The notes under the pieces: generated by a model
Databases searched by the model: none
The model's input: the letters and a program-made list of their open reading frames with translations, nothing else
What the model was told of the DNA's origin: nothing
Made by a program: the position numbers and the translations under genes
Shown: piece after piece, positions 43,994-52,288 of the stretch
Layout: the number at the start of each line of letters is the position of its first letter
Numbering within the stretch: position 1 is the stretch's first letter
Source of the DNA: DSCS01 sp035391585
GTDB lineage: Bacteria; Macinerneyibacteriota; Macinerneyibacteria; Macinerneyibacteriales; DSCS01
DNA: 64,000 nt
Assembly: GCA_964574875.1 (NCBI GenBank)
Contig: CAZNOX010000001.1
Span: 62,001-126,000, forward strand
Reading direction: 5' to 3'

Positions 43994-44953
43994 CTACTCC
44001 TTTTTCAGTTTGGCAGCCAGTTTTTTCAAAGCGTTTTTTTCGATCTGAGAGACCCGCTGTTTGGAGATCCCCAAAAGGTCTCCGATCTCCCGCAGCGAGA
44101 TGACATCTTCTCCATAGATCCCGTATCGGTAGTCGAGGATGGTCCTCTCCCGTTCATTGAGTTCTGTCAAAGCTTTCAGGAGCCTTTCGTGGACGGCGTT
44201 TTTCATCATCATCTCTTCTGAGCGGTCCTCCACAGAGACTGTCTCTGTCCCGTTCCCGGGTGTATCCGCCTCCTCTTCGAGCTGAAGAGGGCGATAGAAA
44301 AGAGAGGAGAGGACCATGAGGGAATAGGAATCCACATTGAGTTCTTTTTTCAACTCCTCTTCATTCACCTGGGAATTCACGGAGTTCTTATGGTTCACGA
44401 TCTTTTTATACCGCAGATACTTGTGAAAGACACGGTCTGAGAATTTTAAGATCGATGTGTTTTTGTAGAGATACTCCTGGATATAATGTTTGATCCAGTA
44501 GGCGGCATAGGTGGCAAAGCGGTTTTCACGGTTGGGGTCATATTTTTCAATGGCGATCATCAGGCCGATATTCCCCTCTTCCACAAGATCGAGAAGCATG
44601 GATTTGTTGTCTCTGTTGATATATTTGCGCGCAATATTGATGACAAGGCGCAAGTTGGTCTTGATCAGAAGGTTGCGCATCCCCTTGTCAGGATGCCTCC
44701 GGTATTGGGTAAAGGCTTTTTTCTCCTCCTCCTCGCCCAGCAAGGGGTAATTGTTCACTTCAGCCATATAGTGGTCCAGAGCGTCGAGCCCGGCGCGGGA
44801 GAGTCCTGTCTTGACCCTGTCGTAGGCCGCATTGAAGACCTCCTGGAAACACTCGGGGGGGACCCCCATCTCATTGATAATATCAGGGATCTCATCCACA
44901 GAATAATTGCGGTACTCCTGATGGAGTGTTTTGATGAAACCTTGACAATCCAT
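43994..44953 (-). CDS. RNA polymerase sigma-70 family factor
   Basis: The 319-residue protein has region 1.2 ('DALDHYMAEVNNYPLLGEEEE', about 55-75) and region 2 with 'NLRLVINIARKYINR', 'DLVEEGNIGLMIAIEKYDP' and 'RFATYAAYWIKHYIQEYL'. Region 3 follows, then region 4 with 'LNERERTILDYRYGI' and the helix-turn-helix 'SLREIGDLLGISKQRVSQIEKNALKKL'. The first 45 residues are atypical. It lacks the long region 1.1 and the large insertion of housekeeping sigma factors, so it is an alternative factor of RpoH/RpoS type. It lies three bases from both acylphosphatase and the SDR gene. Confidence 0.92.
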   Translation of the reverse strand: MDCQGFIKTLHQEYRNYSVDEIPDIINEMGVPPECFQEVFNAAYDRVKTGLSRAGLDALDHYMAEVNNYPLLGEEEEKKAFTQYRRHPDKGMRNLLIKTNLRLVINIARKYINRDNKSMLLDLVEEGNIGLMIAIEKYDPNRENRFATYAAYWIKHYIQEYLYKNTSILKFSDRVFHKYLRYKKIVNHKNSVNSQVNEEELKKELNVDSYSLMVLSSLFYRPLQLEEEADTPGNGTETVSVEDRSEEMMMKNAVHERLLKALTELNERERTILDYRYGIYGEDVISLREIGDLLGISKQRVSQIEKNALKKLAAKLKKE

Positions 44954-44956
44954 AGT

Positions 44957-45235
44957 CTAGAATCTTACCTCGAACATTTGGGCCTCGGGATCATCCGGGA
45001 CGATATCGCTCTCTGCCCCGGTGATCTGCGCAAAGGCAGGGCCTTTTCTCACAAGACGGGTAAATTCATCGATCTGGGAGGGCGTTCCATAGGCCCTCAC
45101 CAGGAGAGACCCGTCAGGGAGGTTTTTCACATATCCGCGGACACCCAGGCGCTGGGCATGCCGGACACAAAAATAGCGGAACCCCACTCCCTGGACCCGT
45201 CCTGATATCACCATCTGCCGTCCTGTCGTCTCCAT
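44957..45235 (-). CDS. acyP: Acylphosphatase
   Basis: The 92-residue enzyme hydrolyses acyl phosphates. The catalytic Arg in 'GRVQGVGFRYFC' and the Asn in 'GYVKNLPDGSLLV' are both present. I use ATG 45235, five bases after AAGGTGG, rather than an in-frame GTG at 45244. It opens a three-gene unit with the sigma factor and SDR. Confidence 0.92.
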   Translation of the reverse strand: METTGRQMVISGRVQGVGFRYFCVRHAQRLGVRGYVKNLPDGSLLVRAYGTPSQIDEFTRLVRKGPAFAQITGAESDIVPDDPEAQMFEVRF

Positions 45236-45262
45236 TTTTTCCACCTTTTCGATAACATTCTC

Positions 45263-45291
45263 ATTATAACACAGAGAGAATTGCCTGACAA
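45263..45291 (-). promoter_or_regulatory. Promoter of the acylphosphatase/sigma factor/SDR unit
   Basis: On the minus strand TTGTCA (45291-45286), a 17-base spacer and consensus TATAAT (45268-45263). Confidence 0.75.
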
Positions 45292-45316
45292 TTTAAAACA
45301 TTTTCTTTATTTCCCC

Positions 45317-45344
45317 TTGACAAAAAAGAGTTTCTGAATAAGAT
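45317..45344 (+). promoter_or_regulatory. Promoter of tRNA-Asn
   Basis: Consensus TTGACA at 45317-45322, a 16-base spacer and TAAGAT at 45339-45344; the tRNA begins 16 bases later. Confidence 0.75.
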
Positions 45345-45360
45345 TAACAGGCGTTGATAC

Positions 45361-45432
45361 TCCTCCGTAGCTCAACGGTAGAGCAACCGGCTGTTAACCG
45401 GTTTGTTGCTGGTTCGAGTCCGGCCGGGGGAG
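45361..45432 (+). tRNA. tRNA-Asn (anticodon GTT)
   Basis: The 72-base cloverleaf has an acceptor stem TCCTCCG with CGGGGGA (one T-G pair), a D arm GCTCAACGGTAGAGC and an anticodon stem ACCGG/CCGGT with loop CTGTTAA. The anticodon GTT lies at 45393-45395. The T arm is GCTGG-TTCGAGT-CCGGC, with discriminator G at 45432. The CCA end is not encoded. It reads Asn codons AAC and AAT. Confidence 0.97.
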
Positions 45433-45437
45433 CTCAT

Positions 45438-45466
45438 AAGCCCTGCTGAAAGCAGGGCTTTTTTTA
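45438..45466 (+). terminator. Rho-independent terminator of tRNA-Asn
   Basis: A ten-base stem (AAGCCCTGCT, 45438-45447, with AGCAGGGCTT, 45451-45460) with loop GAA, followed by a run of T. Confidence 0.9.
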
Positions 45467-45558
45467 TTGAAACTCTTATCTGAGTGCCATACACCTAACC
45501 TGTCAATCAGAAGGCTGCAGAAACATCATGACTGATATCTCTTCTCTTTTTTGTCTGT

Positions 45559-46311
45559 TTAGCATTTATCCGTTTTGGTACAGATGATCATCATCTCAAT
45601 GTCATCCGGGTCAAGGGGCTGTCTATTGAACTCCCCTGGTTTGCACCCCAGGATTTCGACACGGCTGAATCCCGCCATTTCGCATAACATTGTTAATTCA
45701 GCCGGGATATAGACTCGTTGAATATCTTGAAGCCTTTCCCCATGAGCGTGATCATCGTACCACTCATCGGGTAATTGCCAGTGAACCAATCCCTGAAGGT
45801 AATCAAAGCTTTTTGCTTTTATCCTCTCGCCTCTATATTTCCTTAAGCCGTTGTAGGTTGTCAGGATCAACTTCGCACCATCGTTCAAGGAACCATGAAT
45901 CGTCTTGAGTACGGAGAGATCCTGTTGCCATCCCAGAGTCCCCAATCCGGATTCACAGATACAGATCGCTCCATCGAATGTTTTCACAGGGCCGTTCAGC
46001 AATTCTGATAAGCGAAGAATGTCACTTTCAAGGAGGGTGAGTGTGACCTTGTTCTTCTCAGCCCTTTGTCTTGCTTCATCAAGCATCTTCGGAGAGATAT
46101 CTATACCGGTAACAACACATCCTGCTTTGGCTAATCCAATTGAGTGTCTCCCCGCTCCGCAACCGATATCAAGGATCGTTGAGCCGGTTTCAGCCCCAAG
46201 TTCGCTGATGATAAATCGGACCTCCTGTGGAGTTCCCTGCAGGAAATTCCGGTCGATGTGCTCCAGGCTTTCAGAAGCGAATTTCTCACTTTTCCAGGGA
46301 TTCATCATCAA
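45559..46311 (-). CDS. Class I SAM-dependent methyltransferase
   Basis: The 250-residue protein has the Rossmann methyltransferase motif I 'ILDIGCGAGRHSIGLAKAG' (about 46-64), 'VTGIDISPKMLDEARQRA' (motif II), and 'FDGAICICESGLGTL' (motif IV). The substrate is unknown. Codon use is visibly less GC-rich than in neighbouring genes, with many codons ending in A or T. It lies alone beside tRNA-Asn, facing it. These signs suggest acquisition by transfer. AAGGAAG precedes the tandem ATG start. No convincing promoter is visible in the 84 bases upstream. Confidence 0.85.
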   Translation of the reverse strand: MMMNPWKSEKFASESLEHIDRNFLQGTPQEVRFIISELGAETGSTILDIGCGAGRHSIGLAKAGCVVTGIDISPKMLDEARQRAEKNKVTLTLLESDILRLSELLNGPVKTFDGAICICESGLGTLGWQQDLSVLKTIHGSLNDGAKLILTTYNGLRKYRGERIKAKSFDYLQGLVHWQLPDEWYDDHAHGERLQDIQRVYIPAELTMLCEMAGFSRVEILGCKPGEFNRQPLDPDDIEMMIICTKTDKC

Positions 46312-46395
46312 TTTGACTTCCTTTCCCCTTTGAACACTCTTTTGACTGGCACTTGGACATGTGTTTGTGCTCCTGTCAACGGAAGATAATAAAGA

Positions 46396-48870
46396 TTACT
46401 CTTTCTTCTCATCCAGCAGCTGGCGGACACGTCTCAGGACCTCTTCAGGGCCGTAGGGTTTCTGGATGAGCTGCATCTCTTCGTTCAGGATGAAATTCGC
46501 ATGAACCGCCGTTTTGCTGTACCCGCTGGAAAAGAGGACGGGGAGATGAGGGTCTCTCATCCTGATCTCTTCCCAGACTTCATAGCCGTTTTTCACAGGC
46601 ATGACCACATCCAGGAGAAGCAGGCGGATCTTTTCGCTGTTGCTATAATACATCTCCAGGGCTTCTTCTCCGTTTCTGGCACTCAGGACGGTATACCCGG
46701 CCTCTTCGAGGACACTCACAGCCATCTTCCGGACCGCCGGGTCGTCTTCGGCCACGAGAAGAGTCTCGTTCCCTCCTCTGACGGCTCCCTGGATCAACGG
46801 TCCCACCGCGGCTGCTTGGCGCTCGGTCACGGGCAGGTAGATCTTGAACGTTGATCCCTGGCCGGGTTCACTGTAGGCCGTGATCATTCCTTCATGCTGT
46901 TTGATGATCCCGAAAGCCGTAGAAAGCCCCAGCCCGGTCCCCTTCCCTTCACCTTTGGTGGTAAAGAAGGGCTCAAAGACCATCTCCAGAGTCTCTTTAT
47001 CCATTCCCACTCCGGTATCCGTTACGCTGAGAAGAACAAACCGTCCCGGTTCAGCCCAGAGATGGTGAGAACAATATTCGGTATCGATGAGGACATTCTG
47101 AGTCTCAATGATCAATGTCCCCCCTTCCGGCATGGCATCCCTGGCATTGACCACCAGGTTCATCAGCACCTGCTCCATCATGGCACTGTCGGCATAGACC
47201 TCTCCCAGACGGGCACCCGGAATCCATTCCAGGCGGATATGTTCACCGATGATCCGCTGAAGCATATTCAACAGGTTTTTCACCAGGTTATTGAGCTGCA
47301 GTACCCGGGGTTCCATGACTTGCCTGCGGCTGAATGCCAGAAGCTGCTTTGTGAGGACGGAGGCTCTTTCGGCCCCTCTGATGATCTCTGCCACATATTC
47401 TCCCGACTTGTCACCCTCTTGACAGCGGGTGGACAGAAGCTGAGCATATCCCAGGACCACCTGGAGGATATTATTGAAATCGTGAGCGATCCCGCCGGCC
47501 AGATGGCCCACAGCTTCCATTTTATGAGCCTGTCTGTACTCCTCTTCCAGGGCCAGTTCACGGGTGACATCCTGTTTCACCGCCACAAAACTTGTGATGG
47601 CGCCGTCCTCCCCCAGGATGGGAGAGATGACGCTCTTTTCCGTAAAGAGGCTCCCGTCTCTCCTCTTGTTCACCATGAGCCCCTGCCAGGTCTTGCCATG
47701 GATAAGGGCATCCCACATGGCTTCGTAAAACTCATGGTCCCGGGTCCCGCCTTTCAAAAAGGAGGGGTTTTTCCCCAGGACTTCCCGGGCAGAATAACTG
47801 GTGACTTTTTCAAAGGCGGGGTTCACATACTGGATCGCCCCCGCACGGTCGGTGATCATGATGCTCTCCCCGGCCTGTTCAATCGCCTTGAGGAGAAGCG
47901 CATGCCTGGCCTCTTCCTCTTTTCGTTTTGTGATATCCCTTGTGACACCCAGAATTGAAACCGGCCTGTTATTGTTATAGATGATAGAAACCGACATTTC
48001 TGTCCAGATCAGCCGGCCGTCTTTATGTCTCTGCTGACATTCCAGGACTTCCCCAGGCCGAAGTCCTCCTTTTCTCTCAGCATCGATAAGCCATTGTTTG
48101 ATCCGCTCTCTCCCTGAATCAGGAAGATGTACAGAGAGGTCATTCCGCAAAACCTCTTCGGGAGTAAATCCCAGGATACGTTCAATCGAAGGTGAAACAT
48201 AGGTGTATTTTTTCCTCTCCAGATCCCATGCCCATACGATGTCCGCCATCTGCTCTGCCAGATGTCTGTATTTTTCTTCTTCTTTAGCCAGTTTCCGCTC
48301 CAAACTCCTTTTTCTCCAGCTTTCCAGAAAGACAGCAGCGATGATGACAAAGGCGGGAGGATAGAAAAGCAGGACAAAGGGGCCCACCCTCCGGGCCACA
48401 TCCCATCCCATTCCTCCGGGAAGGGCCAGCTGCAACAGCATCATGATGATATGGACGATAAGCGAAGAGAGCCACAGGGGAAGGATCTTTTCCCAGCGCT
48501 TGTCTCTGCGCCTGAGTGAATAGTGGATGGACCCCACCAGAGCCGCTTCTGCGATCACCCCCACGCCCACCCAGGCTCCGGCCCCGCCGATAGAGAGGCG
48601 GAAAGCTCCGGCCATGAGGAGACTCACAAGAGCCGTGAGGGGGCCTCCGAAAAAGCCCGCCAGGCTGATGATAATGGAACGTCCGTCATAAATGACTCCG
48701 GGGGCGAATCGTAAGGGAGTCATCATCCCCGCAATGGCTGTGAGGCCAAAAATGACCCCCGTGAGAAGGCGGAAAAGTCCCTTGCGGCTCTCGATACGGC
48801 CGGCAAAAAAAAGGATAAAGACGCCCAGCGTGACAAGAAGAGTGATATTATGGACGAGTTCCAGTAACAT
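46396..48870 (-). CDS. Hybrid sensor histidine kinase with 5TM-LytS sensor, two PAS domains and receiver
   Basis: The 824-residue protein has an N-terminal membrane module (1-185) of the LytS/YhcK five-helix type ('DGRSIIISLAGFFGGPLTALVS', 'GAFRLSIGGAGAWVGVG'). PAS domains follow at 196-315 and 322-440. The HisKA phospho-acceptor is His463 in 'GGIAHDFNNILQ'. The ATPase domain has DTGVGM (618-623) and KGTGLGL (643-649), and a C-terminal receiver has Asp754. The His-box form belongs to the two-component/PAS HK4 group. The signal is unknown; LytS-type sensors of this shape detect extracellular or membrane-soluble cues. It follows the next kinase gene by 110 bases. Confidence 0.92.
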   Translation of the reverse strand: MLLELVHNITLLVTLGVFILFFAGRIESRKGLFRLLTGVIFGLTAIAGMMTPLRFAPGVIYDGRSIIISLAGFFGGPLTALVSLLMAGAFRLSIGGAGAWVGVGVIAEAALVGSIHYSLRRRDKRWEKILPLWLSSLIVHIIMMLLQLALPGGMGWDVARRVGPFVLLFYPPAFVIIAAVFLESWRKRSLERKLAKEEEKYRHLAEQMADIVWAWDLERKKYTYVSPSIERILGFTPEEVLRNDLSVHLPDSGRERIKQWLIDAERKGGLRPGEVLECQQRHKDGRLIWTEMSVSIIYNNNRPVSILGVTRDITKRKEEEARHALLLKAIEQAGESIMITDRAGAIQYVNPAFEKVTSYSAREVLGKNPSFLKGGTRDHEFYEAMWDALIHGKTWQGLMVNKRRDGSLFTEKSVISPILGEDGAITSFVAVKQDVTRELALEEEYRQAHKMEAVGHLAGGIAHDFNNILQVVLGYAQLLSTRCQEGDKSGEYVAEIIRGAERASVLTKQLLAFSRRQVMEPRVLQLNNLVKNLLNMLQRIIGEHIRLEWIPGARLGEVYADSAMMEQVLMNLVVNARDAMPEGGTLIIETQNVLIDTEYCSHHLWAEPGRFVLLSVTDTGVGMDKETLEMVFEPFFTTKGEGKGTGLGLSTAFGIIKQHEGMITAYSEPGQGSTFKIYLPVTERQAAAVGPLIQGAVRGGNETLLVAEDDPAVRKMAVSVLEEAGYTVLSARNGEEALEMYYSNSEKIRLLLLDVVMPVKNGYEVWEEIRMRDPHLPVLFSSGYSKTAVHANFILNEEMQLIQKPYGPEEVLRRVRQLLDEKKE

Positions 48871-48980
48871 GTCTCCCCTCTCAGATGATCAGGACATGCG
48901 GATTGTAATCTTTTCAGTATTCTTTTTTAACTATACCAGATTCTTTCCTGTTGAACAGTTTTTTTATAAGAGAGCGGTGG

Positions 48981-50558
48981 TTATTGAATCTCTGTCCGGG
49001 CCCCGGGAAGGAAAATACGCATGACGGTTCCCTTTTTTTTATGCGACTCCACCTCGATGCGTCCGTCCATATTCATGATGTTTTTTTTGACGATGGCCAG
49101 GCCCAATCCGGCGCCCTTTTTCTTTTTGGAGTAGAAAGGCGTAAAAATATGATTCAATTCCCCGGGGTCCATGCCGATTCCCTTGTCCCTGACTTCCACA
49201 CAGCATTCCCCGTTCTCATCCCTGATGTCCACTTCGACAGGGCCTTCTGTGGTTTCAGAGGCTTCCACGGCATTCCAGATGAGGTTGTTGAATGTCTGGA
49301 TCAGGAGATTCCTGTCTCCCACCACAAAGAGAGGTTCTCCTGTGAGCCGGATCTCTTTTTCTGTGAGGACAGAGAGCATGAGGATCACTTCACGGATGAG
49401 CTCCTTGATGGGAACCGCCTTCTTTTCCACCTGCTCCCCTTTGACAAAATCAAGAAAATCGGTCACGATCTTGTTGAGCCGCTCCGCTTCCCTTAAGATC
49501 AGTCCGTAGAGGTGTTTGTCTTTTTCATTGAAGGGCCTCTCGTCCAGAAGCTGGATGCTTCCGTAGAGAGACGCCAGGGGGTTTCTGAGTTCATGGGCCA
49601 TTCCGGCCCCTAACGTCCCCAGGTAGGCCAGTTTATCCATCTCCATAAGTTTCTCTTCCAGGGCTTTTCTGGCTGTGATGTCATGGACAAGGACCATGTA
49701 GCCCATGTCGTTGTCGTTTTTACGGATGGCGGAGATCTGCACATTGAACGATTGCTGTCCTCTCTTGAGGTCGTCCCCGTAATTCTCCACATGATGCTGG
49801 TAGACTTTCTTCATGGCAATGGTGATCTCATCAGGAAGGACCTGGGCATAGGGAAGCCCCAGCTTCAGCCGTTTCCCCGCAAAAATCTCCCCGAGAGAGT
49901 TCCAACGGCTGAGAAGGCCCTGATGATCAAAGACAAAGAGAGAAAACGTCACATTTTCGAAAATATCGTCCAGAAGGATCCGCTGGACTTCAAACTCCTC
50001 CCCTTTTTTCAAATAGGCCATCCCGAGGTTCGAGATGACATAGCTGGCGATATAGAAGAGGACCAGGTTGATAAAGAGGGTCAAAAAGGCCATCTCCTGG
50101 GTGGCTGCGGGATTCATGAGGGCCCCGGTGACATCACGGACGGGGATCTGCTCGGTGAGGAGAAGCACAAAGGAGCTGATATAGAAAAGACTCACCACTG
50201 TGGCCACAAGGACGGAACCCCGGTCATAGAAGAAGACTCCTGCAGCCAGGATGATGAGGTAGAAGAGGAGAGGAAGGTCACTGTCCACCACTCCTCCGTC
50301 AAAAAAACTCAGCGCTGTGATCAGAAAGACATCAAAGAAAAAATGGGCATAGAGGAAAGTCTTGACGCTTTGGAGACGATGCAGAAGAGCCAGGGAAAAG
50401 AGAAAAAGAAGGTTGACCCCGATCAACGTCCCCAGAAAAAATGTTTTTGAGAGATTGGGCGCCGAGCTCATGAAGAAGAGAAAAGCAGCGACAAAATTGA
50501 TGATAGCGATGCGGACGATGAGATAGACGAATGTCTTTTTGCGGAGATCAGGGTTCAT
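48981..50558 (-). CDS. Sensor histidine kinase, PilS/NtrB-like
   Basis: The 525-residue protein has six membrane helices (about 10-175), a PAS domain (190-300), HisKA with 'GMAHELRNPLASLYGSIQLL' (His322), and an ATPase domain with 'NNLIWNAVEA', 'DKGIGM' and 'GAGLGLAIV'. The architecture is that of PilS-type kinases that usually act on NtrC-family regulators, none of which is in this window. ATG 50558 follows AAGGAGC; an in-frame extension to 50648 would lie within yraN and is rejected. It overlaps yraN by 11 bases. Confidence 0.9.
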   Translation of the reverse strand: MNPDLRKKTFVYLIVRIAIINFVAAFLFFMSSAPNLSKTFFLGTLIGVNLLFLFSLALLHRLQSVKTFLYAHFFFDVFLITALSFFDGGVVDSDLPLLFYLIILAAGVFFYDRGSVLVATVVSLFYISSFVLLLTEQIPVRDVTGALMNPAATQEMAFLTLFINLVLFYIASYVISNLGMAYLKKGEEFEVQRILLDDIFENVTFSLFVFDHQGLLSRWNSLGEIFAGKRLKLGLPYAQVLPDEITIAMKKVYQHHVENYGDDLKRGQQSFNVQISAIRKNDNDMGYMVLVHDITARKALEEKLMEMDKLAYLGTLGAGMAHELRNPLASLYGSIQLLDERPFNEKDKHLYGLILREAERLNKIVTDFLDFVKGEQVEKKAVPIKELIREVILMLSVLTEKEIRLTGEPLFVVGDRNLLIQTFNNLIWNAVEASETTEGPVEVDIRDENGECCVEVRDKGIGMDPGELNHIFTPFYSKKKKGAGLGLAIVKKNIMNMDGRIEVESHKKKGTVMRIFLPGARTEIQ

Positions 50559-50904
50559 CAAAAGCTCCTTCAATATGGACAAGTGTCTCGTCTGAAAGGC
50601 CGATGGCGTCAAACCGGAATGTCGTTTTCGCGGGCCATCTCTTCCCATGAGTCCTGATATAGGAGTAGGCTGCTTTCACGATCTTTTTCTGTTTTTCAGT
50701 TGTGATGACCTCAAGGGAGGGAGGGGCCGCGCCTTTTCTGTATTTCACCTCGCAAAAGACGATATCCCCACGGTCCCGGGCAACGATATCGATCTCCCCC
50801 AGTGGAGTCGTGTAATTTCTCGCCAGGATCTGATATCCCTTTTTTTCCAGATACACGGCTGCCCGCTGTTCAGCAGAAAACCCGATGTCCCGGCTCTTAT
50901 CCAC
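50548..50904 (-). CDS. yraN: YraN family endonuclease-like protein (UPF0102)
   Basis: The 118-residue protein of the restriction-endonuclease-like UPF0102 family has 'GFSAEQRAAVYLEKKGYQILARNYTTPLGEIDIVARD' and 'IVFCEVKYRK', which hold the catalytic Asp, Glu and Lys pattern. The family role is unsettled; DNA processing or recombination is suspected. It overlaps the cyclase gene by eight bases and the kinase gene by 11. Confidence 0.9.
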   Translation of the reverse strand: MDKSRDIGFSAEQRAAVYLEKKGYQILARNYTTPLGEIDIVARDRGDIVFCEVKYRKGAAPPSLEVITTEKQKKIVKAAYSYIRTHGKRWPAKTTFRFDAIGLSDETLVHIEGAFDEP

Positions 50905-52288
50905 GTTTCACCCCGGTGACTTTATAGACGGTCACAGGCTCCACCCGGTTTTTGACGATAAAATCCCCGAGCGGGACACACTCCACAAGATCACGGACCT
51001 CTTCATATGTCGCTGCCGAGATGAGAAGCTCATTTTCTCCTGCCAGCCCTTCAAGGCGCGAAGCGGTGTTCACCGTATCCCCGATAACCGTATACTCCGT
51101 CCGTTGTCCTGATCCGATATTTCCCACCAGGGTATCCCCGGAGTTGATCCCGATTCCCAGGTAGATGGGCTCTTCGCCCCAGGAAAGACGCTGCTTGTTA
51201 TACTCAGCCATGTGTTCGATCATGGCCAGCCCTGCCTGAATAGCGTGATAAGCGTGGTTTTCATCAGGGACAGGGGCGCCATAGATGGCCAGCAGGCCGT
51301 CACCGAGGAATTTATCCAGGGTCCCGTGATATTGGAAGACGATATCCACCATGCGTGTGAGGTAACTGTTGAGAAAACGCACGATATCTTTCGGCGGAAG
51401 CTTCTCGCTGAATGAGGTGAATCCCCGGATATCGGCAAACATAATGGATAACCGGACCACCTCGCCGCCGAAACTCACTTTGTCTCGGTTTTTCAGGATA
51501 AAATCGGCGATATCCGGGCTGAGGTACTTGGAAAACATATCCCTGATGATCTCTTTTTCCCGGAGGCTGGCCACCATGGTATTGAATTCACGGGTCAGGT
51601 CACCGATCTCGTCGTTGCTCTTCACGCGCACAGCGGTCTGGTAGTTTCCCCGGGCCAGGGCTTCCACCCCCTGATGAAGCTGGTTCAAGGGCTTCACAAT
51701 AACAGTAAAGATCAGGTAGACAAAGATGACGACGATGACCAGGTCGGCTGCCGTGAGGCCGATGGTCTTCAGAAGGACCCGCTGAAGAAGCCTCCCGATG
51801 GCTTCCCTGGAATATTTCACGCTAATGGTCCCCCGTGATTCTCCCCCCCAACGCCTGATATCCGCTTTCAGCGTGTAGAGCCCCTCGCGATAACGTGTCA
51901 CCGATGTCTCCCGCCGTAAAAGAACCTCGCCGTTCTCCGGTTCAGGTGATTCAGAGATTCCGTTTTTCAACCGCTCGATATCAGAATGGGCGATGAGTTT
52001 CCCCTGGTTATCGATCAACGTGACTTCCCGGACATCGGGATTCTTCCGGATATTCACCACGATCTGCTGAAGAGAGAGGAGGTCAGACCGGTTGAGGGCC
52101 ATGTACTCTTCGGCGATCACTGCCGCATTTTCCGCCACTGTCGCCATGGTCTCCAGGCGTTCTTTTTCCAGGTTCTCGGCCACCTCTTTAAAGATCAGGA
52201 TATTGAAAACAATATAAGTGGGGAGAAACGCCAGCAAAAACCCGATGAGGAATTTCGTCTTCAGTGAGATCCGTAAGCGCTCTTTCAT
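50897..52288 (-). CDS. Membrane class III adenylate cyclase with HAMP domain
   Basis: The 463-residue protein has a helix at 12-32, a periplasmic sensor domain (35-170, Cache-like), a second helix (175-198), HAMP (199-252) and a class III cyclase domain (275-425). Metal-binding Asp286 ('MFADIRGFTSF') and Asp330 ('LDKFLGDGLLA') are present, with Lys326 as the adenine-specifying residue. The transition-state residues lie in 'VIGDTVNTASRLEGL' (Asn407, Arg411). It should make cAMP in response to an external signal. It begins at the TPR gene stop (ATGA overlap). Confidence 0.92.
   Translation of the reverse strand: MKERLRISLKTKFLIGFLLAFLPTYIVFNILIFKEVAENLEKERLETMATVAENAAVIAEEYMALNRSDLLSLQQIVVNIRKNPDVREVTLIDNQGKLIAHSDIERLKNGISESPEPENGEVLLRRETSVTRYREGLYTLKADIRRWGGESRGTISVKYSREAIGRLLQRVLLKTIGLTAADLVIVVIFVYLIFTVIVKPLNQLHQGVEALARGNYQTAVRVKSNDEIGDLTREFNTMVASLREKEIIRDMFSKYLSPDIADFILKNRDKVSFGGEVVRLSIMFADIRGFTSFSEKLPPKDIVRFLNSYLTRMVDIVFQYHGTLDKFLGDGLLAIYGAPVPDENHAYHAIQAGLAMIEHMAEYNKQRLSWGEEPIYLGIGINSGDTLVGNIGSGQRTEYTVIGDTVNTASRLEGLAGENELLISAATYEEVRDLVECVPLGDFIVKNRVEPVTVYKVTGVKRG

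Noticed and set aside
46312..46395. Promoter for the methyltransferase (TTGACA on the minus strand at 46379-46374)
   Set aside because: No acceptable -10 box follows at 16-18 bases.
45361..46400. An integrated element bounded by a tRNA attachment repeat
   Set aside because: No copy of the tRNA 3' end is seen downstream and no integrase gene is present.
48871..48980. Promoter for the LytS-type hybrid kinase
   Set aside because: A TATAGT is present on the minus strand, but no reasonable -35 box lies at the right distance; the gene may be read from the upstream unit.
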